DNA of 64,000 bases from assembly GCA_963758365.1 (NCBI GenBank), contig CAVWVB010000001.1, positions 1,736,001-1,800,000 on the forward strand. Direction: 5' to 3'. Below, piece after piece: positions 1 through 10,272 of this stretch; position 1 is the stretch's first letter; the number at the start of each line of letters is the position of its first letter. The stretch is from Dokdonella_A sp963758365. Its GTDB lineage: Bacteria > Pseudomonadota > Gammaproteobacteria > Xanthomonadales > Rhodanobacteraceae. The notes under the pieces are model-generated. The model was not told the DNA's origin and made no database searches. It saw only the letters and a list, made by a program, of their open reading frames with translations. The translations under genes were made by a program, and so were the position numbers.

Positions 1-1697
1 ATGTCGATGCCGAGCAGTGACAGGTCACCGCTGCCGAGTTCGCTGCGCAGCAGTACCGCGTGTTCGCCGTCGAAGCGCAACAGTCCCTTCGAAGTCGCTG
101 CCCACAGCCACGAACGGCCGCTGCGATCGCGCTGCTCGTACAATCCGGTCGCGCGCCATGAATCCGCGATCCCGGCGGGGCGAATCGCGGTCCAGATACC
201 TTCGCGCCAGCGATACAACCCCGATTCGCGCGTCGCGACCCAGGTTTCCCGCGCTCCGTCGTTGGTGCGCGCGAGCATGTCGAGCACGGCTTCACCCGGG
301 CGCAGGGGCCACGGCACGTCGACCGCAACGAAATGTGTCCCGTCGGGCGCGCGCAGCAGGCGCCCATCGTCGCGCGCAACCCAGAGCGCGCTGCCGCGAC
401 CATCGTCGATGCGCTTGACCATGCGCAGTCCGGCCGTGCCGGGGCTGCCACCCCCAGGGAACGACGCGCGCCACTCGCCATGTTCGTACAGACCGAGTCC
501 GTCGCCGTCCGACGCGACCCAGAGACGCTCGCCGCCCAGGCCGTCCGGTTCGATCAGCAGGCCGAACACACCGCTGCCGCGCGCGCCCATCAACGTCGCG
601 GTCCGCCACGCGCTGCTGCCGCCGAACGTGCGCGAAACACCATTCTCGGTCGCAATCCAGAGCACGTCGATGCCGTCCGGGCTGCGCCAGGTACTGAGGC
701 TGCGGATCACTCCGGAAGGCAAGCCGTGTTCGCGATCGAACACCCTGACGTGTTCGTTTTGGATGCGCACGAGACCGCCGCGCGTCGCGACCCACAGCGC
801 GCTGCCGCCGTCGGGCAGGCGGGTCTGCGCGATGTCGTAGACGTCGTTGCTCGGAAGCGTGTGCGCGGCGACCGTCCACGAACGCAAACCGGACTCATCG
901 AGACGCCAGAGGCCTTCGCCGAACGTCGAGATCCATAGCTGCTCGCGTCCGGCTTCATCCGTAACCAGCATCGATTCGATCTGCGCCGGCGTGAATCCGG
1001 GCGCCTGGAACGGTCGCCAGTCGCCGTCTTCGCGAAACCAGAGTCCGTTGTTGCCGCTTCCGGCCCAGGTGCGTTCGCGGCCGCCGATCGCATGGGTTCG
1101 CGCCACGCTGAGTATGGCGGCCGGGAGCTGCTCGCCGTACGGAGCCCTGATCCAGCGGCCGGCCCTGCGTTGCAGCAGGCCGCCATCCATCGTCGTCGCC
1201 CACAGTTCGAGATGACCCTGCGCGTCCGCGAGTTCGACGACTCGTCGCGCATGATCGGTCGGCAGGCCCGTGCTGCGATCGTCGAAGTGCCAGACCTTGC
1301 CGTCGAAACGCGCGATGCCTCGATCGCGGAACGCGGCCCACAGCGTGCCCTCGTGATCGAGGGTCAGTGCGCCGAGCACGCCGCCGATCGCGGGTGGATC
1401 GACCGCGTCCCAGCGGCGACCGTCATAACGAGCGAGGCCTTGCGAGGAAGCGAGCCAGACGAAGCCGTCGCGATCGGTCTGCACGCTCGAGATGACCGCA
1501 TCGGGCACGCCGTCGCGCACCGAGAAATTGGTGAACGAGGGAGCACCGAGGTCGAACAGGTCGATGGGCCGCGTCGGCGATGCAGTCGCCGTGCACGCGG
1601 CGGAGCCCCACAACAGGAAGACGCTCACCCATGCGGATGCCCGGCAAGCGCGAGTCACCGGACCAGACACATCGCTTTTTTCGCTGCGCGGCATCAT
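1..1697 (-). CDS. Two-component regulator propeller protein (sensor input domain), 3' end outside window
   Basis: The frame is open from an ATG at 1697 to the left edge (565 residues) and continues outside. After an N-terminal hydrophobic signal (about residues 14-36, WVSVFLLWGSAACTA) there are regularly spaced beta-propeller blades of the Reg_prop type, such as DGFVWLASSQGLARYDG, EGTLWAAFRDRGIARFDG, EQLWISTFGEGLWRLDE and SALWVATRGGLVR. Proteins of this family use two periplasmic propellers as ligand sensor, then a Y_Y_Y domain and a cytoplasmic histidine kinase, diguanylate cyclase or HTH output. The output module lies beyond position 1, so the signalling type cannot be told. Only a weak ribosome site precedes the double ATG. 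The neighbour upstream is a small lipoprotein on the same strand, 80 bases away. Confidence 0.85.
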   Translation of the reverse strand, partial: MMPRSEKSDVSGPVTRACRASAWVSVFLLWGSAACTATASPTRPIDLFDLGAPSFTNFSVRDGVPDAVISSVQTDRDGFVWLASSQGLARYDGRRWDAVDPPAIGGVLGALTLDHEGTLWAAFRDRGIARFDGKVWHFDDRSTGLPTDHARRVVELADAQGHLELWATTMDGGLLQRRAGRWIRAPYGEQLPAAILSVARTHAIGGRERTWAGSGNNGLWFREDGDWRPFQAPGFTPAQIESMLVTDEAGREQLWISTFGEGLWRLDESGLRSWTVAAHTLPSNDVYDIAQTRLPDGGSALWVATRGGLVRIQNEHVRVFDREHGLPSGVIRSLSTWRSPDGIDVLWIATENGVSRTFGGSSAWRTATLMGARGSGVFGLLIEPDGLGGERLWVASDGDGLGLYEHGEWRASFPGGGSPGTAGLRMVKRIDDGRGSALWVARDDGRLLRAPDGTHFVAVDVPWPLRPGEAVLDMLARTNDGARETWVATRESGLYRWREGIWTAIRPAGIADSWRATGLYEQRDRSGRSWLWAATSKGLLRFDGEHAVLLRSELGSGDLSLLGID

Positions 1698-1777
1698 GCC
1701 CAGCCAACGAGCGCGTCGACCGGGATCGGCAATTCGCGCACGCCCGTCGCGCGGGTCCGTACCCATCCGGTCCGGAC

Positions 1778-2038
1778 TCACAGGTGGAACCGGCCCCGCT
1801 CGCACCAGTAGCGCACCTGGACGCCGCTCTCCTTCCAGAGTTGCGCGACGATCTCGCAGTTCTGCTTGTTGTACGGCGGCGGATCCGGCGCATCGAAAGT
1901 CGCGACCTGATAACGCGACGTCGGATCGCCGGCGACCGCGCTGCTGCGGTAGAGCGTGTAGACGTTCGCATCGTCGCGACCCGCGCCTGCGCAGGATGAA
2001 ACAAGCAGTGCGACGGTCAATGTCAGATATCTGTTCAT
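1778..2038 (-). CDS. Small putative lipoprotein
   Basis: An 86-residue protein starting MNRYLTLTVALLVSSCAGAG, a short signal peptide with a lipobox-like LVSSC, so probably anchored to the outer membrane after lipidation at Cys15. The mature part has a C-terminal WKESGVQVRYWCERGRFHL that keeps two more cysteines. A longer reading from 2152 is possible, but the signal peptide favours the start at 2038. I do not recognise a family. It lies just upstream of, and on the same strand as, the propeller sensor gene and could share its transcript. Confidence 0.7.
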   Translation of the reverse strand: MNRYLTLTVALLVSSCAGAGRDDANVYTLYRSSAVAGDPTSRYQVATFDAPDPPPYNKQNCEIVAQLWKESGVQVRYWCERGRFHL

Positions 2039-2132
2039 GTTCTCGAGCTGCGTGCGCACGAAATGCGCGCCGGGTCCGGCAGGACGCATCCGGTCCTGTG
2101 GCCGATGCCACAGGATCGGGGCGGGCCGCCCC

Positions 2133-2656
2133 TTAGTCAAATCCGTCGGCAAATATCCGGTCCAGGCGCATGATCACGACCCGGCTGCCGTCGGGGTCGC
2201 CAACGACCAATTGACCGCGCGCGCGTCGCTGTAGGCGAAAACCATTCGACTCACGCCATTGATCGAGTGGCCGAAGACCCTGTTTCCGTGATCGGGATAT
2301 CCCCTGAGCGGATTGGCATGATTGCCGAACGAAACAGCTCCCACGCGCGTCGCATCGCCGAGCGTTCGATTGAATCGCGGGCTGAATACGGCATGACCCC
2401 CGTTCGGAAGCGCGGTGATTCCGCCGTCGCCGACCTGGTCATGGCGTGCGGCACCGACCAGGGAGTTGCGCGCCGAAATCGCGCCCACCAGGCCAGTCGT
2501 TCCACTCGCGAAAGTAGCCGCGCCCGCCGCGAAACGCCCAGCCGGCGAGCCACCCCACCAGGAACCGCTCGCGATCGCGAAGTTTCCGTCGGTCAGCGCC
2601 AGTTCCGTGAGCCGTGCTGCGCTCGCGCGTGTGGAGCAGGTCGGGTCCGCGTGCGA
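2133..2656 (-). pseudogene. Remnant of a large repeat adhesin (FHA-type repeat) ending in FADGFD, frameshifted
   Basis: The minus strand codes for a stretch with LTDGNFAIASGSW, ARNSLVGAARHDQVGDGG and ITALPNGGHAVFSP. This matches the repeat in large filamentous-haemagglutinin-like outer-surface proteins (NSLVGS-DQVGS-GVTALSNGNYVV). No start codon exists: a TGA precedes the frame at 2657-2659. Near 2185-2200 the frame breaks. The next frame supplies QLVVGDPDGSRVVIMRLDRIFADGFD and a TAA at 2133, the expected C-terminus with the F-A-D-G-F-D motif seen elsewhere in this window. It is a 3' fragment of a much longer gene; its 5' part is missing, and the region upstream now holds the start of the TPR gene on the other strand. 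Confidence 0.65.
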
Positions 2657-2771
2657 TCATCTGGCGTCGAACTACAACGCGGAAGGGTTCGTTTTCGATC
2701 GCCAGCGGATCCCACTGGTCAATCTGCAACACGGCCTTTCAGCGATGAACCGCAAGCACGGGAGAATGTTC

Positions 2772-4472
<1,701 letters not shown>

Positions 4473-4514
4473 CGAACCGAACGCTTCACGCATGCGGGCG
4501 CAGCAGCCCGTGCA

Positions 4515-4733
4515 TCAGATGCGCGCCAGCAGCGCCTTGAACGCGGGATCGTCGCGCAGCGACTCGAGTTCGCTGTCGTGTTCCATCCACGCACGGTCGC
4601 CCCAACCGAGCTGTACCGCCTGTTGCAGCAGATCGAGCGCACGCGGATTGTCCCCCTGCGACGCGTAGAAGCAGGCGCCGTTGTAGAGCACGACCGGTTC
4701 GTTGCGCCCCTGCCCCAGGGCCCGCTCCTCAGT
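4515..4733 (-). pseudogene. C-terminal fragment of a TPR protein
   Basis: On the minus strand an open frame reads PVVLYNGACFYASQGD, ALDLLQQAVQLGWGDRAW, MEHDSELESLRDDPAFKALL and ends at 4515. This is the usual last TPR segment of large bacterial TPR proteins (often kinases or CadC-like regulators). There is no start codon, and the upstream end runs into the stop of the POT transporter gene, so only about 65 codons of the original gene remain. It is not related in sequence to the TPR protein encoded on the opposite strand. Confidence 0.6.
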
Positions 4734-6078
4734 CGATCGCCAGCATGCGCACCAGCGGCCGCTTCAATACAACGGCCAGCACGCCGCCGATGGCCGCAAT
4801 GCCGGCGTGCATCGCCCAGAACGCGGCCGGCGTCATCTGTTCGTAATAGCCTCCGAGCCAGCCGATGATCGAGTTGCCGGCGAACAGCGTCAGGAACACA
4901 GCGCCCATCAGCGTCGCCTTCACGGTCGGCGGCGCGGCGCGCGAGACCAGCGCGAGCAACGTCGGCCAGTAGTACAGAAAACCGATGCCGAGCAGGATGT
5001 CGTAGGCGATCGGGAAAAGCGCCGAGCTTCGATCAGCGAGCAGGCTGGCGGCGACCAGGAGCAGGTTCGCCACCACGCTGATCCATGCACCGGTCGCGAT
5101 CTTGCCCAGATCGTCGGGCTCGGTGCCGCGCACCGCCTGGCGCTTCCACCATGCGATCAGCAGCGGCACACCCACGATGCTCGCCAGCGGATCGATCGAG
5201 TTGAACCAGGCAACCGGAACATGAAAGCCGAGCAGGTCGAGATCGACGTTGCGGTCGATCCAGACCAGGGCGAGATTGGTGTTCTGATAGTAGGCGATGC
5301 TCTGGAAGACCGTGATCACCGATACCACGCCGAGCGCCGTGACGATGCGCCACTGGCGAGAGTCCAGTCTCTTCGCCGCGGCCACGCGCGCAGCGCGCGG
5401 CCGGTCGTCGGGCAGATAGCGCAAGCCTGCGACGTAGGTGAACAGACCGATCAGCATCAAGGCGCCGGCGAGACCGAAGCCGGCATGCCACCCGTAAACC
5501 TGCGCGAGGAGCCCGCACAGCAGCGGCCCGACCACTGCACCTACATTGATGCCGATCGAGAAGATCGTGAAGGCACGCGTGCGCCCCTCGCCGTCAGTCT
5601 CCGCGTACAGCTCGCCGACCTGGGTCGAGATGTTGCCCTTGAGCAAGCCGCAACCGGTAATCAGCAACACGAGCGCCGCCAGGAACGAGACATCGAATGC
5701 CATCGCCAGATGTCCGGCACTCATCAGTACCGCGCCGGCCATCACCGCAAGGCGACGACCGACCCAGCGATCGGCGACCCAGCCTCCGAGCACCGGCGTG
5801 AAATAGACGAGACCGGTGTACAGCCCCATGATCTGCGATGCGAGCGCAAGCGGGGTCATCGGGCCGAACACGTATTCCAGCGCCGAACGAAAGCCCGCGA
5901 AGCCGGCGATGTGTTCGACATGACCCGGCAGCAGCAGCGCCTGGCTCATGTAGAGCACCAGGATCGCGGTCATGCCGTAATAGGAAAAGCGCTCCCAGGC
6001 TTCGGTGAAGCTGAGGTAGGCGAGCGCCATGGGCTCGCCGAAAAAGGTGCGCGGAAGGGCGATCGCGACGGTGGCCAT
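4729..6078 (-). CDS. POT/PTR2-family proton-dependent peptide transporter
   Basis: A 449-residue inner-membrane protein with about twelve or more hydrophobic helices. The family signature E-x-x-E-R-F-x-Y-Y-G is present at the N-terminus (EAWERFSYYG, about residues 25-34), followed by GLYTGLVYFTPVLGGWVADR. Members of the MFS POT family import di- and tripeptides with protons. The start at 6078 (MATVAIALPRTFFGEP) is chosen because the preceding codons are not membrane-like and family members begin just before the ExxERF helix. Central loop EPDDLGKIATGAW and late helices with GIGFLYYWPTLLALVSRAAP fit the family. Substrate cannot be told from sequence. Confidence 0.9.
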   Translation of the reverse strand: MATVAIALPRTFFGEPMALAYLSFTEAWERFSYYGMTAILVLYMSQALLLPGHVEHIAGFAGFRSALEYVFGPMTPLALASQIMGLYTGLVYFTPVLGGWVADRWVGRRLAVMAGAVLMSAGHLAMAFDVSFLAALVLLITGCGLLKGNISTQVGELYAETDGEGRTRAFTIFSIGINVGAVVGPLLCGLLAQVYGWHAGFGLAGALMLIGLFTYVAGLRYLPDDRPRAARVAAAKRLDSRQWRIVTALGVVSVITVFQSIAYYQNTNLALVWIDRNVDLDLLGFHVPVAWFNSIDPLASIVGVPLLIAWWKRQAVRGTEPDDLGKIATGAWISVVANLLLVAASLLADRSSALFPIAYDILLGIGFLYYWPTLLALVSRAAPPTVKATLMGAVFLTLFAGNSIIGWLGGYYEQMTPAAFWAMHAGIAAIGGVLAVVLKRPLVRMLAID

Positions 6079-6433
6079 TCCGTGCTGTCCGGTTCGAACT
6101 GGCGAGCATAGCGGCAGAGCCGGGAATTTGCGCCGCGGAACTTCTGCCCGCACGGATCCCACGCTGCGGAACAGAACCAGATGGAAGCCGGCTGCTCTCT
6201 GCCGTCGCGATCGGCGGGACAATGCCGGTTGCGCCGTTGGGCGGCACACGGCAACCAGGGGCGCCGGAGATCAGAAGAACTTGATTGCCTCCGCACCGCC
6301 GTTCCTGCAGGCCATCAATACGCCCGCGTATGCAACGGCCGGAGGGACCCTGCTGTCACACCTGGTTCCAATGCGGCGTTCCTGGAGTACTGTTGCCCTC
6401 GGCAACGGCTCCTGGACCTGAAGGAGGAAGGCA
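6079..6433. other. Intergenic region between divergent genes
   Basis: About 355 bases between the peptide transporter and the delta-60-repeat gene, which are transcribed away from each other, so both promoters should lie here. No convincing gene is seen on either strand. The right end carries a strong ribosome site (AAGGAGGAAGGC) directly before the ATG at 6434. Confidence 0.6.
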
Positions 6434-7846
6434 ATGAAAGAGCGCAGTTGTTCGCCGGATCGCCCCGCACCGCAGCGCGTGCAGGCGGCGAGCGTCGCCT
6501 TGCTGGCCATGGGGGGATTGCTGTGCAATGCGGCGATCGCCGCGGATGGCGATCTCGATCCGACATTCGGGACCGGCGGTTTTGCGGTGACCGGCATCAC
6601 CGGCGCCGGTTTCGAGTTGCCCGCCAAGCCCGTGGTCCTCGCGAACGGCAAGATCCTGGTCTGCTCGAATGTCGCCAGCGGCGGCCCGTCAGGAACCGAT
6701 TTCTTCGTCGCGCGCTTCAACGCAAACGGCACCCTCGACGCGAGTTTCGACTTCGACGGCAAGGTCACGATCGACTTCGACAGCCGCAGCGATGGCTGCA
6801 ACGCGCTCGCCATGCAGTCCGACGGCAAGATCCTGGCCGTCGGCTCGTCGGTTGATTCGACGCCGCAAAGCGATTTCGCGGTGGCACGCCTCAATGCAGA
6901 CGGCAGCCTCGATCCGACGTTCGGCGCCGGCACCGGCAAGGCGATCGTGCCGTTCGATCTCGGTGGCGGCGACGACGACACTGCGGGCGCCGTTGCGATC
7001 CAACCGGACGGCAACATCGTCGTTGCCGGATGGTCGACCACGGGGACCACCGGCTACGACTTCGCGGTCGTGCGCCTGCTGCCGGACGGCACGCGCGACA
7101 CCACCTTCAACTCGACCGGGCGGGTCACCGTCGGCTTCGATTTCGCGGGTACCAACATGATCGACCAGGGCGATGCCGTGATGGTCGATGCCGCGGGACG
7201 CATCGTCGTTGGCGGCGTTGCAGAGGTCACCATGGGATCGCTCGATTTCGCGCTCATCCGCCTGCTGCCCAACGGTCAGCTCGACTCCAATTTCAACGCC
7301 GACGGGCGCGCGACGATCGCCTTCGATCTCGGCGCGTCCGACAGCGATCTTTCCTACCAGACGATACTGCAGGGCGACGGCAAGATCGTGATGGTTGGCG
7401 CCGCGGACGCCGGCACGGGGTCGACGAACAACAACGATTTCGCGATTGCCCGCCTGCTGCCCGACGGCTCCCCCGACCCGGGTTTCGGCATCGGCGGCAA
7501 GGTGGTCGTGCCGTTCGACCTCATCACGAATGGCAACGACGTTGCGACGGGCGTGGTCCAGGACAGCGCGGGTCGAATTGTCGTCGGTGGCGCCGCGACC
7601 TACGACGTGTCGTTCGATTTTCGTTCGGCGGCCGTGCGGTTGCTCGGAAACGGCGCGCTCGATGGAAGTTTCGGCGTGTTCGGCAAGAAGACCTTCGATT
7701 TCGGCGGAACGAACGACCTTTTCACCGGCGTGGCGCTGCAGGGCACGCAGATCATCGCGGGCGGGCAGAAGACATCGGGCATGAACAACGACAACATAGT
7801 CGCGCGGCTCGGAGTCGATCTGATCTTCGCGGACGGATTCGAATAG
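6434..7846 (+). CDS. Delta-60-repeat secreted protein with C-terminal FADGFE motif
   Basis: A 470-residue exported protein. A long n-region and hydrophobic core end near NAAIAADGDLDPTFG, followed by seven or eight repeats of about 55-60 residues. Each holds a D-G-K-I-x-V-G or similar strand and then F-x-x-x-R-x-x-x-(D/N)-G-x-L-D-x-x-F, for example QSDGKILAVGSSVDS and ARLNADGSLDPTFGAG. This is the delta-60 repeat (uncharacterised beta-propeller-like) family. The protein ends in LIFADGFE, the motif shared with other exported proteins in this window, which may be a sorting or anchoring tag. The start has a very good ribosome site. Confidence 0.9.
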   Translation: MKERSCSPDRPAPQRVQAASVALLAMGGLLCNAAIAADGDLDPTFGTGGFAVTGITGAGFELPAKPVVLANGKILVCSNVASGGPSGTDFFVARFNANGTLDASFDFDGKVTIDFDSRSDGCNALAMQSDGKILAVGSSVDSTPQSDFAVARLNADGSLDPTFGAGTGKAIVPFDLGGGDDDTAGAVAIQPDGNIVVAGWSTTGTTGYDFAVVRLLPDGTRDTTFNSTGRVTVGFDFAGTNMIDQGDAVMVDAAGRIVVGGVAEVTMGSLDFALIRLLPNGQLDSNFNADGRATIAFDLGASDSDLSYQTILQGDGKIVMVGAADAGTGSTNNNDFAIARLLPDGSPDPGFGIGGKVVVPFDLITNGNDVATGVVQDSAGRIVVGGAATYDVSFDFRSAAVRLLGNGALDGSFGVFGKKTFDFGGTNDLFTGVALQGTQIIAGGQKTSGMNNDNIVARLGVDLIFADGFE

Positions 7847-8227
7847 CGCGCGCGGACGATGACGTCGCGGACGAAGGCAATGCGCATGTCGATTGCCTCC
7901 GTCCCGTTTCCCGAACCGCGGTACGAACGCGAGCATCGCGTTCTTCAGGACCAGCGACGAATTCTCCCATGGCCACGACTGGCGCCCTGCGGCCGGCAGG
8001 TTCCACGACGAACTGAGCCACCAGTACATGCGGGTCACCGAACCCGCAGCAAAGCCGCGCGGCGCGGTTGCGGCTCGCCGGCACGAACGGCTTGATCGTC
8101 CGGCCTGGAATTTCAAATCCGTGCTGTCGAGGCACGCCCGGCCAGACCCGCAGCACCCGTCCTGCGCCTGCTGCGATACGCTCGTAACCACTTGATGCTC
8201 ACGCTCGGTGCCGAAGGAGTCAGTTCG
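7847..8227. other. Intergenic stretch without a supported gene
   Basis: About 380 bases between the delta-60-repeat gene and the oxidoreductase. Several frames stay open on both strands because of the high GC content, but none has a recognisable domain, a good start with ribosome site, or consistent codon use, so no gene is called. The last 15 bases hold GAAGGAG, the ribosome site of the next gene. Confidence 0.5.
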
Positions 8228-9346
8228 ATGAAACGCTTCTACAGAATCCTGCGCGCCATCCTGATACTCGTAGTCGTTGCGCTCGCATCGTTTGCGTTCT
8301 GGCTGAGCCACGATTCAACGTGCGAACCCGCACCTGCGCTGCGCGAGGGCGCTCAAACGATGAAAGCGATCGTTTACCGTTGCTACGGCCCGCCCGAGGT
8401 TCTCAAGTTCGAGGACATCGCAAGACCGACCGCCGCCGACAATGAAGTCCTGGTCAAGGTACGCGCGGCGGCGGTCAATCCGCTCGACTGGCACTACATG
8501 CGTGGCACGCCGTACATCATGCGCCTCGACGCGGGCATGGGCCGGCCCAAGTCGCCGCGACTGGGCGTCGATTTTGCAGGCACGGTCGAAGCGGCCGGCA
8601 AGGACGTCACGAAGTTCCACGTCGGAGATTCGGTATTCGGCGGACGCACGGGCGCGTTCGCCGAGTTCGTCGCGGTGCGTGAGGAAGGAGCACTGGCCCT
8701 GAAGCCCGCCAACCTGACTTTCGAGCAGGCCGCCGCGATACCCATCGCAGGGGTTACCGCATTGCAGGCGCTGCGCGACAAGGGACACATCCAGGCCGGG
8801 CAGAAGGTGCTGATCAACGGCGCGTCGGGCGGCGTCGGCACATTCGCTGTGCAGATTGCGAAGTCGTTTGGCGCCGACGTGACCGGCGTCTGCAGCACGC
8901 GCAACACGGAACTCGTCCGCTCCATCGGCGCTGACCACGCGATCGACTACACGCGGGAGGATTACACCACGGGGACGATACGCTACGACCTGATCGTGGA
9001 CATGGTCGGCAACCACTCGCTGCTCGAGAACCGTCGCGTGCTCAAGCCGGATGGCCGCTTCGTCATTGTCGGAGGACCGGACGGCAAATGGCTCGGTCCG
9101 CTGGCGGGTCCGATCAAGGCATTCTTCCTGTCGCCATTCGTGAGCCAGCACATGGGCATGCTGCTCGCTGCACTGGATCCCCGCGATCTCGAATTCCTGC
9201 GCGACCTGGCGCAGGCGGGCAAGATGACTCCGGTGACAGACCGCATCTACACGCTGGGCCACGTTCCCGATGCGATCCGCTATCTCGAGGAAGGCCATGC
9301 GCGCGGAAAAGTGGTGATCGCGGTGGTCCCGGCGGACAGCCCCTGA
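8228..9346 (+). CDS. Membrane-anchored MDR-family NAD(P)-dependent oxidoreductase
   Basis: A 372-residue protein with an N-terminal hydrophobic segment (about residues 5-25, YRILRAILILVVVALASFAF) followed by a complete zinc-free medium-chain dehydrogenase/quinone oxidoreductase domain starting MKAIVYRCYGPPEVLKF. The GroES-like part has VRAAAVNPLDWHYMRG and LGVDFAGTVEAAGKDV; the nucleotide-binding part has the Rossmann glycines in INGASGGVGTFAVQIAKSFGA. The usual zinc ligands are absent, which fits the quinone oxidoreductase branch. Start at 8228 has GAAGGAG eight bases upstream. The anchor would place the enzyme at the inner membrane; the side is uncertain. The substrate is unknown. Confidence 0.88.
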   Translation: MKRFYRILRAILILVVVALASFAFWLSHDSTCEPAPALREGAQTMKAIVYRCYGPPEVLKFEDIARPTAADNEVLVKVRAAAVNPLDWHYMRGTPYIMRLDAGMGRPKSPRLGVDFAGTVEAAGKDVTKFHVGDSVFGGRTGAFAEFVAVREEGALALKPANLTFEQAAAIPIAGVTALQALRDKGHIQAGQKVLINGASGGVGTFAVQIAKSFGADVTGVCSTRNTELVRSIGADHAIDYTREDYTTGTIRYDLIVDMVGNHSLLENRRVLKPDGRFVIVGGPDGKWLGPLAGPIKAFFLSPFVSQHMGMLLAALDPRDLEFLRDLAQAGKMTPVTDRIYTLGHVPDAIRYLEEGHARGKVVIAVVPADSP

Positions 9347-9413
9347 TGTCCATTCATCCCTTCGCGTAACCGAGGGAATCGGGAGGCCTGCCCGCAAGCA
9401 CGCCTCATCTTGT

Positions 9414-10151
9414 TCAGAGGTAGTGCACCGCGGCGTAGATCAGCCCGGCGCAGACAAGCGTCGCAACGGTGAGTATCCCGTAGGCACCGTTGCTCATCTG
9501 CCGCAGCGTCTTCTTGATGGCTGCGCGGTCGTTGACGTTCGGGAACGGCGTGTCCGGCACGGCTACACCGAGTAGATCGCAGAGCGGCTTCCAACCCTGG
9601 TCGGCCGAGAACACCAGCAGCCGCTCGGGCCGCACGGCCGCTTTCACGTCGGCGATGTGCCGGTTGTAATGCGCAATCGCCTGTTCGCGGTGTTCCATCG
9701 TGCCCTTGTGCGAGCGCTGCCAGATCAGCTTGCGGGTCATGTCGCCGAACTTGCGTCCGAACGGTGTCGCAAATTCCAGCACCTTGAACTGCCACATCCG
9801 GTTCGAGGCGTAGATGGTGTCGATCGTGCTCTCGTACCAGGCTTCGGCGCCGCGTGGATGCAAGGTCAGCAGGACCTTCGCATCGGGATACGCTTCCATC
9901 AGCTCGCGCCAGACGCAACATGCGGGGTTGTCGACCGCAGCCGCGTAGTGCGCGAACACCTGCTCCCAGTCGTGCTGCACACCCGGTTCGGAATTGGCCA
10001 CATCGCGCCAGAAGCCGAGGTGCGAGGCGTTTTGCCTGTTCTGCAGTACCTCAAACATGTGATAGCACGGAAAGCCAAGCTGGTTGAGCGCGGCACAGGT
10101 CGACAGCGTGCCCGTGCGGCCGAACCCTGCGCCGATCACCTTCAAGCTCAT
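9414..10151 (-). CDS. Sulfotransferase-family protein with C-terminal membrane helix
   Basis: A 245-residue protein beginning MSLKVIGAGFGRTGTLST. The GFGRTGT block is the 5'-PSB (PAPS-binding) loop of the Sulfotransfer_4 type, followed by ALNQLGFPCYHMFEV, FWRDV and DNPACCVWRELMEAYPDAKVLLT, all typical of this family of small bacterial and invertebrate proteins. The end, GILTVATLVCAGLIYAAVHYL, is a single membrane helix, so it is probably a tail-anchored protein. The start at 10151 has GGGAG seven bases upstream and places the PSB loop at the N-terminus as in homologues. Whether it has sulfotransferase activity is not established for the family. Confidence 0.88.
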   Translation of the reverse strand: MSLKVIGAGFGRTGTLSTCAALNQLGFPCYHMFEVLQNRQNASHLGFWRDVANSEPGVQHDWEQVFAHYAAAVDNPACCVWRELMEAYPDAKVLLTLHPRGAEAWYESTIDTIYASNRMWQFKVLEFATPFGRKFGDMTRKLIWQRSHKGTMEHREQAIAHYNRHIADVKAAVRPERLLVFSADQGWKPLCDLLGVAVPDTPFPNVNDRAAIKKTLRQMSNGAYGILTVATLVCAGLIYAAVHYL

Positions 10152-10272
10152 CTGCGTACTCCCACTGATCGAACGACAACCGAAACCGCGGAACATCAGC
10201 AGCCGGACGCTGCTGGCAACGTAACGGCCGGTCCGATGCGCACGCTCGCCAATGCCCTTGCTATGCCGCGGC

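Noticed and set aside
7847..8227. Overlapping open frames on both strands in the gap before the oxidoreductase
   Set aside because: Several frames are equally open and equally protein-like; none has a ribosome site or a recognisable domain, so no choice can be supported.
6689..8311. A 540-codon open frame on the minus strand antisense to the delta-60-repeat gene
   Set aside because: It is the shadow of the plus-strand gene: composition rich in Arg/His/Glu repeats mirrors the sense codons, and it has no domain or ribosome site.
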